Of a stretch of DNA of 15,758 nucleotides, positions 1 through 8,500 are shown piece after piece. Source of the DNA: Bacteroidales bacterium UBA932 (lineage in GTDB: Bacteria; Bacteroidota; Bacteroidia; Bacteroidales; UBA932); assembly GCA_002293585.1 (NCBI GenBank), contig DBDM01000154.1:1-15758 (forward strand), written 5' to 3'. The translations under genes and the position numbers were made by a program. The stretch's first letter is position 1. Every line of letters begins with the position of its first letter. The notes under the pieces are model-generated. The model searched no databases, was not told where the DNA came from, and saw only the letters and a list, made by a program, of their open reading frames with translations.

Positions 1-1
1 C

Positions 2-214
2 CTGCGCTATCGTGTGGTGTCGTTCACCGTATTCGCATCCATCGACGGATATGCGGCGGAAGAAACCGCCCAATCAAATCTGTTTGGCGACAAACACCGG
101 AATGTATTCAACCGCTTGCGTTCCGGCCAACGCGTATTTTTTACCGACATTAAAGCAGTGGGCCCCGACGGAAAAACCGTCGAGCTGTCCGAAGTATCTA
201 TAAAAATCAAGTAG
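2..214 (+). CDS. gldM: GldM/PorM C-terminal end (partial, 5' end outside window)
   Basis: These are the last 70 residues of GldM (PorM), with stop TAG at 212-214. GldM is anchored in the inner membrane with GldL and spans the periplasm; together they form the proton-driven motor of the type IX secretion system (in gliders, also of motility). What is seen here is the extreme C-terminal periplasmic domain. It has a beta-rich stretch (VVSFTVFASIDGY), then the segment FTDIKAVGPDGKTVELSEVS, which closely resembles the GldM C-terminus as I remember it (IKAVGPDG followed by a short final strand). The reading frame is open from base 2, so the gene starts upstream, presumably after gldK and gldL in the usual gldKLMN order. 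The next gene, gldN, starts 5 nt after the stop. Identification is from motif memory plus context; the partner gene makes it secure. Confidence 0.93.
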   Translation: MRYRVVSFTVFASIDGYAAEETAQSNLFGDKHRNVFNRLRSGQRVFFTDIKAVGPDGKTVELSEVSIKIK

Positions 215-219
215 TTTGT

Positions 220-1110
220 ATGAAAAAGACAATTACCTTAGTATCTTTCTTATTATTCGTTTCATTAGCCTGCGCACAACAGGTGGAAAATGAAAAAAAG
301 AGCCTCGTACTTGACGGCATCGTTAAGCGGGAGCAAGTAAAGGAAAGAGAGCCGACGCCCTATCCGGCTATACAGGAAGCAGATATTTTCTGGTCGAAGC
401 GCGTATGGCGCACGCTCGACTTAAGGGAAAAGATAAACTATCCTTTGTATTACCCTACCGAAGTGCTTCGTTCGCGCAAAAGTTTTGTGCAAACCCTTGT
501 GGGAGCTGTTCAACAAGGTACATTGAAGGCCTACGACACCGATAGCGACGAGTTTATCACAGAGCTTCCTGCGAGTGAGCTAATTACTCGCTTCGAGGCG
601 CTCGACGATACATTAACCCGCGCTAAAATGGATGGTTCCGGCGATACCACAATCATTGTTAAAGGCCAGTTCCATTGGGGCGAAGTGCAGGAACTGCTCA
701 TCAAAGAAGACTGGTATTTCGACAAACGCCTCTCGCAGATGTTCATCCGCATTATAGGTGTATGTCCCATCCGTGTATATGCCAAAGAATTTGATGCCGG
801 AGGCGAAGAGGGCGAAGACGCGGAAGAGGTCGAAGTAGTGAAAAAACAATTGTTCTGGATCTATTATCCCGACGCCCGCAAGGTGCTGGCTAACACCATT
901 TGCTTTGTGGGAGAAAATGATATGGGGCAAATTTCTTTCGATGACCTGCTGCAGAACCGCCGTTTTGCTTCTTACATTACGGCTGTTTCCAACAACCAGA
1001 ATAACCGTAAGATAGAAACCTATACACGTACCGGCTTGGATGTTATGCTGGAATCGGAACGCCTGAAAAATGAGCTGATGAACTTCGAAAGCGACCTGTG
1101 GGAGTATTAA
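220..1110 (+). CDS. gldN: GldN/PorN, type IX secretion system ring component
   Basis: A 296-residue protein of normal length for GldN/PorN. In the T9SS it associates with the lipoprotein GldK (PorK) in a large periplasmic ring under the outer membrane and contacts the GldLM motor. Residues 1-19 look like a signal peptide: Lys-Lys, a hydrophobic core (LVSFLLFVSL), and an A-X-A cleavage site (ACA|QQ). Family hallmarks are FWSKRVWR (57-64) and the following REKINYPLYYP (69-79), IYYPDAR (214-220) and the late NRRFASYI (246-253). A very acidic stretch at about 191-205 (Gly/Glu/Asp) sits in a loop just before the IYYPDAR segment and is probably a species-specific insertion. The start at 220 lies 5 nt after the gldM stop. 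There is no strong Shine-Dalgarno sequence, as is common in this phylum. The gene is the last of the operon; the next gene is convergent. SLAC at 15-18 might suggest a lipoprotein, but -3 is Ser and -2 is Leu, a poor lipobox. Confidence 0.95.
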   Translation: MKKTITLVSFLLFVSLACAQQVENEKKSLVLDGIVKREQVKEREPTPYPAIQEADIFWSKRVWRTLDLREKINYPLYYPTEVLRSRKSFVQTLVGAVQQGTLKAYDTDSDEFITELPASELITRFEALDDTLTRAKMDGSGDTTIIVKGQFHWGEVQELLIKEDWYFDKRLSQMFIRIIGVCPIRVYAKEFDAGGEEGEDAEEVEVVKKQLFWIYYPDARKVLANTICFVGENDMGQISFDDLLQNRRFASYITAVSNNQNNRKIETYTRTGLDVMLESERLKNELMNFESDLWEY

Positions 1111-1201
1111 GAGGTAAAGGGTGTAAGGGTGAAAAGGTTGACTCTCAACAGTAAGCAGTTGCCTACACCCACTTATCACTCATCACTTATCACTCATCAC
1201 T
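1111..1201. other. Convergent intergenic region with possible weak bidirectional terminator
   Basis: The region lies between the 3' ends of gldN and the leftward guanylyltransferase gene, where both transcripts should end. A 7-bp inverted repeat (gggtgta at 1119-1125, tacaccc at 1164-1170) encloses a small hairpin (gttga 1137-1141, tcaac 1145-1149, 3-nt loop). There is no clear U-tract after either stem. I regard it as a candidate RNA fold rather than a convincing intrinsic terminator. The rest of the gap is a short tandem repeat, described separately. Confidence 0.3.
1170..1201. repeat. 14-bp tandem repeat, 2.3 copies
   Basis: The unit cacttatcactcat occurs at 1170-1183 and again, perfectly, at 1184-1197, followed by a third partial copy (cact) up to 1201. 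It ends directly against the stop codon of the leftward gene (TAG, complement of 1202-1204). Each unit is itself built of cact/tat/cat sub-motifs, so it behaves as a low-complexity minisatellite. Function unknown. Confidence 0.85.
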
Positions 1202-2290
1202 CTATAAGTACTTCGGGTCTACATCCTTCATTATTTGCTTGATGCGCTCTTCGTTATTGCGGGGGCAAATGAGCAGCACATCGTCGGTGTCGGCCACTAA
1301 ATAATTATTGAGACCCTCTATCACCACCAATTTTTCGGGATTGGAAACAGCTATGCTGCTGTTACTTACCTTGTCTAGCATGGCCTTTCGTGCATCCACC
1401 ATATTGCTTTGGGTGTCTTTTTCCCATTGCAGGTATAACGACTCCCAGGTGCCTAAGTCCGACCATCCGAAGTCGCCGGGGAAAGCATGCACATTATCAG
1501 CATTTTCCATTACGCCGTAGTCGATGGATACGCTGCGGCATTCGGTATATACTTTCTTAATAAAGTCGGTTTCTTCCGGCGTGTTATATTTGCCCTGTCC
1601 CTGTTCGAAAAGTGTATCAACCTCAGGGAGAAGGGTTTTTAGCGCTTTCCGGATCGCTGCCGCCGTCCATACGAAAATTCCCGAATTCCAAAGAAACTCG
1701 CCGCTCTCCACAAACACCTTCGCCAGTTCAAGGGAGGGCTTCTCGGTGAAAGTCTTCACCTTATACGGTTCACCCATAGCCGGTATTTCTTTTTTCTTAT
1801 TGAGGGTCAGCTGAATATAGCCATAGCCGGTTTCGGGGCGTGTAGGCTTAATGCCTAATGTGACCAAAACATCCTTCCCGCCGGCAAAGGTCATCGCTTT
1901 GCCGATGATCCGGAGAAATTCCTGTTCATTGATAATCAGGTGGTCGGATGGAGCTACCACAATGGTGGCGTTAGGGTCCTTCGCCATGATCTTATAGGTG
2001 GCGTAGGCAATGCAAGGTGCCGTATTACAGCGCGATGGCTCCGAAAGGATCTGCGCGGGGTCAAGGCCGGGTAACTGCTCGTTCACCAGTGAGGCGTAGG
2101 CGTGGCCCGTGACAATCAGGATGTTCTCACGTGGAATGATTTGGGCGAAGCGGTCGAACGTTTGCTGCAGAAAAGTTTTGCCCGTACCTAATATGTCAAG
2201 AAATTGTTTGGGGCGGAGATTACGGCTTACAGGCCAGAAGCGACTGCCTATCCCGCCGGCCATAATTACACAGTAATAGTTCTGATTCAT
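1202..2290 (-). CDS. manC: Mannose-1-phosphate guanylyltransferase (GDP-mannose pyrophosphorylase), monofunctional
   Basis: A 362-residue cytoplasmic enzyme that makes GDP-mannose from GTP and mannose 1-phosphate, the mannosyl (and, via GDP-fucose, fucosyl) donor for LPS, capsule and protein glycans. The nucleotidyltransferase signature is intact: AGGIGSRFWPVSR (11-23) followed by PKQF (27-30), with Gly-rich loop, Arg and Lys. Further hallmarks are APSDH (113-117, with the metal-binding Asp), ETGYGYI (153-159), FTEKP (181-185), WNSGIF (201-206), SIDYGVMEN (255-263) and FGWSDLGTW (274-282). The protein ends after a short C-terminal beta-helix segment. It therefore lacks the cupin-type phosphomannose isomerase domain of the ~470-residue bifunctional ManC/AlgA enzymes, so isomerase activity must come from another gene. 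The start at 2290 lies just downstream of a good promoter. It is divergent from the giant adhesin and convergent with gldN, so it is probably a single-gene transcript here. Confusion with the related glucose-1-phosphate transferases is unlikely given FGWSDLGTW and SIDYGVMEN. Confidence 0.93.
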   Translation of the reverse strand: MNQNYYCVIMAGGIGSRFWPVSRNLRPKQFLDILGTGKTFLQQTFDRFAQIIPRENILIVTGHAYASLVNEQLPGLDPAQILSEPSRCNTAPCIAYATYKIMAKDPNATIVVAPSDHLIINEQEFLRIIGKAMTFAGGKDVLVTLGIKPTRPETGYGYIQLTLNKKKEIPAMGEPYKVKTFTEKPSLELAKVFVESGEFLWNSGIFVWTAAAIRKALKTLLPEVDTLFEQGQGKYNTPEETDFIKKVYTECRSVSIDYGVMENADNVHAFPGDFGWSDLGTWESLYLQWEKDTQSNMVDARKAMLDKVSNSSIAVSNPEKLVVIEGLNNYLVADTDDVLLICPRNNEERIKQIMKDVDPKYL

Positions 2291-2309
2291 AAACTTATAT
2301 AGTTTTCGA

Positions 2310-2341
2310 CAAAATTACAAAAAAAAGCCCATAAAAACAAC
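2310..2341 (-). promoter_or_regulatory. Bacteroidota-type promoter for the guanylyltransferase gene
   Basis: Read on the minus strand, TAATTTTG (2317-2310) matches the -7 consensus TAnnTTTG of the primary Bacteroidota sigma factor. GTTG (2341-2338) stands for the -33 TTTG/TTG element with a 20-nt spacer, inside the usual 19-21 nt. Transcription would start near 2303, giving a leader of about 13 nt before the ATG at 2290. Confidence 0.65.
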
Positions 2342-2352
2342 TCTCTGAAAAG

Positions 2353-2387
2353 GTTAACAATAATTAACGAGCCTGTTATGGCTTTTT
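2353..2387. promoter_or_regulatory. Inverted repeats between the divergent promoters (possible operator or hairpin)
   Basis: An inverted repeat gttaa-caataa-ttaac occupies 2353-2368. Directly beside it is agcc-tgttat-ggct (2370-2383) followed by five T residues (2384-2388 begins with tttt). The first could be a palindromic protein-binding site between the two promoters; the second is a 4-bp hairpin with a T-run, too short to call a terminator. Both are weak in this AT-rich stretch and may be chance. Nothing else stands out in the 2291-2471 intergenic region apart from the two promoters. Confidence 0.25.
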
Positions 2388-2411
2388 AACGCTCTATAGC
2401 CCCTGTAAAGG

Positions 2412-2442
2412 CTTGGGATTTAAGGATTATTTCCTACCTTTG
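2412..2442 (+). promoter_or_regulatory. Bacteroidota-type promoter for the giant surface protein gene
   Basis: TACCTTTG at 2435-2442 is a perfect match to the -7 element TAnnTTTG. CTTG at 2412-2415 fits the -33 TTTG/TTG element with a 19-nt spacer. Transcription would start around 2448-2450, leaving a short leader of roughly 22-24 nt before the ATG at 2472. The leader is A/T-rich without a clear Shine-Dalgarno motif, which is typical of the phylum. A small inverted repeat (agcc 2398-2401, ggct 2410-2413) overlaps the -33 element. Confidence 0.75.
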
Positions 2443-2471
2443 TAGCCTATTTCGAGATATAATATACTCTT

Positions 2472-2537
2472 ATGATAAAGCATTTTAGTAAAAAACTTTT
2501 GATCGCTTTGGTTTGTTGCCTGTTAGGTTTATCAACA
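2472..2537 (+). other. Signal peptide of the giant surface protein
   Basis: The first residues are MIKHFSKKLL, a positively charged start, followed by a hydrophobic core (LIALVCCLLGLS) and a GYA|QD end that fits signal peptidase I (A at -1, G at -3). Cleavage is expected after residue 22, just before the Gln-Asp. Sec export to the periplasm is the first step for T9SS cargo. The two cysteines in the core do not form a lipobox (VCCL). Confidence 0.9.
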
Positions 2538-5500
2538 GGTTACGCACAAGATCCAAGCCATTATCTTAACGGGAACAGTGCGGTGAAAGTTCCGTCGTTT
2601 TCGTTTACCAGTACTCCGGTACAAATACAAGTGCCTTACAAAGGTGGTAACGGCAAAGAAGCTGCCGGAGATTGTAAGTTAGGAATCTTCCTTTCTATTA
2701 AGCAGGTTCGCGACGCTTGTTTTGGCGATGGCGTAGGCGGCGCACAGTTTGGCGTTGCAGTTGTCGACGGTGGAACAGGAGGCGACTACAAGTTCTGGTG
2801 GCCTTCTAAAGGCTCGAAGGACAGCCCGGCCTGCACCGTGACTAATCCCGGCCCCGGCACGTTTACCGTGCCCTTAGGCGACAGGCCCGATGGCCCTGCG
2901 GCGAACGACGAATGGTTGTACGTTGCTTTAGGCGAGGTGGTGGACTCTGTATACATCGGAGGAAGTATGGGCGTGTTGGATGAGTTGAAGGCAGGAACCT
3001 TCACTTCTTCCGCATCGTCGGTTTGCTTCAATATTACAGAATCGCTCGGGTTGACGTATACGGGTGTTAAACCTACCGGCGGCGACGGCACATACACTTA
3101 CGAGTGGCGTGTGGACGACGGTTCCGGCACAGTAGTAGCCATAGGAAGTACAAATTCGTTGAGCTATACGGTTCCGTCTGCTTATACGGAGCAGCACGCT
3201 GATTACGTGTTCACGCATTGGGTGAAAGACGGCGCTTGCTCGGATTGGAAACAAACCGGCGGTTCGTACACCTTACATATTTATAAATTTGAGGAAGGAG
3301 CTATCAAGACAGACGGTCAAACCGTTTGTGTGGGCGGAACGCCCGGACTTATCGGTAGCGAGACGGATGCCAAGGGTGGCGATATTACTTATCAATGGTA
3401 TAGGAACGGAATAGCTATCGTGGATGACGCTACAAACGCGACCTACTTGCCGCCTGTAGCCGATACGGAGGTGTCCGGTGCGATAAGCTATACGCGTAAA
3501 GCCATTGACCAAAAGTGCGGTGATGCAGAATTTTCGGCCGGCGAATGGGTGTTAACGATAACCGCTAATGATCCGATTGATGTGGTTGCCGATCCGGCTT
3601 CAGTGAACTATAATGGAAGTGTTAGCCTAACGGCGGACGACATATCCGGCGCCAGCGGTATTACCTATACCTGGTCAACGAGTATCGACGGCGGCGCGAA
3701 CTGGACACTCCTGGACGGTAACGCCAAGAACAACACCGCAGCTAACCTGACGGCTGTTGCACATTATTTCAAGGCTTCGGCCGTGACCGACAAGGGTTGT
3801 ATATCACCCTCGGGCGACTGGGCTGTGGTAGAAGTACGCAGGCAGTTGGATGGAGGAGCTATTACAGCCGGTGCGGCTACAGTGTGCGCCGGCGCTACGG
3901 TGAATACCGTGCTGTCCAGCACTACAGTGCCCAGCGGCGGTAGTGGTGATTATAACTATATTTGGGAAATTAATGGCGCCGCTACAACTGTTACAACGGC
4001 TTCTTACTCGTTGGGCAGCTACACCGCGGGCGAGTATACCTTTAAGAGAAAGGTGAAAGATAATGTTACCGGCGCTGAAGCTGTTTCGACCGGTGAATAT
4101 GTCCTGACCGTAACGGCCGCTCCCGCGTTGACCATTACGGCGCCTTCTACCTATTGTTATGATGTTCCCGCCGGCAATTTGGAAGTTACTAACGTGGTAG
4201 GAGCTATTTATACCTGGGAAAAATCAGAAGCCGGCAGTGGCTTGTGGGCAACCATACAGGTGCAGACCAATACATATAACCCCGGACGGCTTTTGGCAAC
4301 AACGATTTACCGTGTGACGGCTACATTGCCCAACGGTTGCGAAGGCGTTGTCTCAACTACAATCAATGTACGTCCTGAATTTACCCCCGGCGCCATTGAA
4401 AGTACTACGTTGTTTATTTGTCCCAGTACACAACTCGCCGACTTGCAGATTCCTTCTACTAAAGATGCTTCCGGTGGTGACTCTAACGACGGATATGCCT
4501 ATTCATGGCGTAAAAACACCGGTTGGCCCTACACCTTAGGTGCGTCAATCAATAAAGGTGATTTTTCAATCTTCGGAAATATTACCGAAGTGGTGGGCAC
4601 CTGGACACGTAGTGCAAGTAATACCACATTGGGGCTATCTCCTGTTTCCAACTGTGCACCTGCCGCTCAGCCTTCTGAAGGATCGTATGTTATCCAGATG
4701 CTTACCCAGGAAGGCTCCGATACGTTGAAGATTGATATTACACCTTCTTATAAGGAAACCTACAGGAATGCTGAGGTAACGCTCGCAGCCACCAACGTGG
4801 CCGGCGCTACTTACACCTGGTACGTTAGCAAAACAGGTAAAGACAGTGATTGGCAGAAGATCGATGATGCAAATGCTTATACCTACGCAGCGACGGTTAC
4901 ACATAGTCCTGCCTACTATAGGGCTGAGGCTGAGGTGGCAACCACTGCCAACTGTTTTAGAAACTCAACGCAGGTGCCCTCCGGTACCGCGGCTACGATT
5001 ACTTTCCCTACCGAGAAATTCTCGCCGGGTAGTATCACCGCCGGTGCGCAGACTATTTGCGCAGGCATACCTATAAATAGTACCGTTATCACCGGAACAA
5101 TTCCTTCAGGTGGCGCCGGTAACTATCAATATCAATGGAAGTTGGGAGATAAATATATACCTGGTGCCGAAGATGTGAAATACATACCCTCAACGGAGCA
5201 TGTATTTGCAGCAGGCGTGTATAAATTTACCCGTTGGGTGACCGACGCTTCCGGTGAAGAACTGCAGTCCGAAGGTGAATATACCTTAACTGTAGTGGAT
5301 CAACCGAAGATAACGCTTACGGCTTCCAGCAATGAACCCCGGTGCTACGGTGCGTCTATTGACTTGACGGCTACCAACGTGCCGGGTGCTGACTATACTT
5401 GGGAAGAAAAGGCTGGCAGCGGTTGGTTGTTGCACGAGGTGACGCCCGGCAATACCCGTACATTCAGTGATCTTAGCCGTACAACCGACTACCGCGTGCG

Positions 5501-8500
5501 TGTATCGCAATCGGGTGGTTGTGAAGCTATCGGCGAGATTACCGTAACGGTACACGATAAGATAGATGCCGGCGCTATTCCTACCACTACTTACATCGCT
5601 TGTGAAGGTAGCGACCCGCAAACTATTGGCTCTGTGCGCAATGCTTCCGGCGGAAGCGGTAATATTACTTACCGCTGGTACCGCAATGGTAGTACTACTG
5701 AAATATTCGGCGCTAAAGAAGCGACATATACTCCGCAACCCTCTGACTTTGCTGCTACAGGCACAGTGGTGTATACCCGTGCAGCGGTAGACCTCGTTTG
5801 CAGTACTCCTGTAGATGCTACCGGCGCCTACACGGTAGAGGTGAGGGCTAAGGAAACCATGCCCAATGCCAGCGCCTTTAACTTAACGGCTGTTCCGAAT
5901 CCGGTACAGAAGGGTGAAAATGTTACCTTGCTGGCCACCAATATTGCAGGAGCTACTTATTCCTGGAAACAAGTAATGCCTGCGGAAGAACCGGTTGACG
6001 GCACTACCTTTAGTACGGTGGAACTAGTAGACTGGGATGGCGCCAGGGTATACCAGGCAACCGCTACCCTTAACGGCTGCGACTACGATAACACTATTTA
6101 TACCAAGCAGGTGTTGGTGGAAACCTTGTCTGCACCCTTAAACGGCGGTGAGCTCAGCTCCGGAACTACGATTTGTGTCGGAACAACAGGCACCTACCGG
6201 GTAGCTGCATCGCCTGATGCTTCCGGCGGTGCGTCGGGTGGTTACCGTTCCCTGTGGTATGTAAATGGTGTATTTGAAAAAGAAACGACAACGAATGAAT
6301 ATGAGATAGCTGCTAAGTACCTCAACACGCCGGGCGAATATGTAATTACCCGCAAAGTAATAGATGCTCACGACGTTGAGAAAGCTACTGCAGGCGCCTA
6401 TACCTTAACGGTGGTGCCCGGGGCTGAACTTGGAAGGGTGGAATACCCCATAAATCCCGTATGCCAAGGTACGGCCGTAACGCTCCGCGTTGACGACGAT
6501 TTGCAAACGGCTACTTACAAATGGGAAAAGAAATCGGCAAGCAGTGGCTATTGGGAGGTCGAAACCTCTTCTACGAGCAATGTGCTCAGCATGACCGGCC
6601 TTACCGAATCTACAACCTTCCGTGTAAGCGTACTGGAAAATAGCGCTTGCTCATACAGTGACCCCTCTTCGGATATGATGGTGGTGGTATACGACGCATT
6701 TAAACCCGGCGCTATTGAAAGCACCGAAATGTTGATCTGCGAAGGTGCCGAACTTCAACCTGTACGGAGCATTACAGCAGCTACCGGCGGTAACCCCAGT
6801 GTAGGCTATACCTATCGCTGGTATAAGAATGGTAGCATGATGTATGATGAAGGAACCGGTGAGTTTATAGACACTCCGGAACTCTTGATCACAACAGATA
6901 TGGTCGATGATAATGCGCCTGCCAGCTTTACTCGCAGGGTGCGTAATATTACATGTAATCCGTCGTATACTCCTTCTGAGGGTGTGTATGTGCTGCGGAA
7001 AGTTTCCGACGCGACAGAAATAGACTTCATCGTTACTCCGGACTCTGTTCGAACCCACGAAACTTTTACAGTGGAACTCACGGCTACCAATATTGCCGGC
7101 GCTGTGTACGAATGGGAATATAGCTCGGATAATGTGGCTTGGCATCCGCTGGGCGACCAATACCGGATCACCTCACAGCCGGCTACTGCCGCTCCGATGT
7201 ATTACAGGGCTTCGGCCACCGTAACAACTACCGGTGGCGCTTGTGCCAACAGCACGTTCTCATCGGCTAGTGCACCTTCTACCGTAACAGCTTATGCTGT
7301 AGCGTTTAATGCAGGTGCTATTAAAAACGGCTCGGAATCTATCTGTATAGACGGTGTACTGCCTGCTATTGGCCAGGAAACTGCGCCTTCCGGCGGCAAA
7401 TTGGGCGATTATCAGTACGAATGGCGTGTAAATAATAGGGTTATACAGGGCGCAACGCAAGCAACCCTGTCGCCTTCAACGGCTTATATGAGCGAAGGAG
7501 CGAACAGCTTCACCCGCCGTGTAACGAATGACGGCAGTGCCTTGTGGTCGGAAGGTGAATTTGTAATCACCCTGATGACACAACCCCGTATCACGAATAT
7601 CATGGGTTCAACAGCTGTATGTTATGACGCATCAACGGATGTTTGGGTAGAAGCTTCTTCGGATGTTACTACTTATAAGTGGGAATACGATAACGGCATC
7701 AACTGGTTCCCGGTAACCACGGGAGGTGGCGACGCCGCTACTTGTACTACCGGTCCGTTAACCCTCAATACAACCTACCGTGTTACGGTAAGCAATGGTG
7801 TTTGTGCATCGTTGACCCGGGTTGGACCAACCATTACGGTGTCCGATCAACTCAAAGGCGGCGCTATTGATAACTCTATCTACTATGTTTGCGACACCGA
7901 CTTTAGTCATATGCAAATGATCGCTTCGCTGCAGCCTGCCACAGGCGGCGAGGGACCGATCAGCTACCTGTGGTATCGCAACGGCGCTACCGATCCTATC
8001 TCCGGCGCTAACAATGCGACTTATCAGCCTGGAGAACCGGGAAGCTATACGCGTGTAGCCGTAGATAACGGATGTGTGGATGCTCAAGCGCCTTCTGCCG
8101 GCACTTACGTGGTGGTGGTAACACCCGACGATGGTGCTATACCTCCAATTACGTTGACGGCTAATCCTGAAAAGGTACACCCGAATGAAACAACGAGCCT
8201 GCAGGCTACCAATATTTTCGGTGCCACCTATGCATGGGTGGCGCGGACAGCCCTTGGCGTTACGCCCCTTCCTAATACGGAACATTACTATACCGCCAGG
8301 ATAACCACGCCTACTACCTTCACGGTAACGGTGACGGTGCCCAACAGCGATTGTACTAGTGATGCAATGAGCAGTACGGCTACGAAATTCGTAGATATGT
8401 ATGGTTCCGGTGATAATCCGCAATTATATGCAGGCGCCATTACTACAAATGATATTACTATCTGTGCCGAAACACCGGTAACGGTAGAAGAAGTAGCCGG

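Noticed and set aside
262..279. GldN as a lipoprotein (Cys at residue 18)
   Set aside because: The residues before the Cys (S-L-A) do not fit the usual L-[AS]-[GA]-C lipobox, while A-C-A|Q fits signal peptidase I. GldK, not GldN, is the known lipoprotein of this complex.
613..1179. A 188-codon minus-strand frame over gldN
   Set aside because: gldN is a recognisable conserved gene on the other strand, and the antisense product resembles nothing.
1111..1201. A strong intrinsic terminator between the convergent genes
   Set aside because: Only short stems (7 and 5 bp) without a U-tract are visible, so it is listed only as a weak candidate.
1524..1814. A 96-codon plus-strand frame inside the guanylyltransferase gene
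   Set aside because: The minus strand encodes conserved motifs of the enzyme (WNSGIF, ETGYGYI, SIDYGV) across this stretch, so the plus-strand frame is a shadow.
7758..8423. A 221-codon open frame on the minus strand
   Set aside because: It lies wholly inside the giant plus-strand gene, has an Arg/His/Tyr/Ser-rich composition with no domain, and similar antisense frames recur at other repeat units. It is a by-product of the codon usage of the Thr/Gly/Ala-rich repeats.
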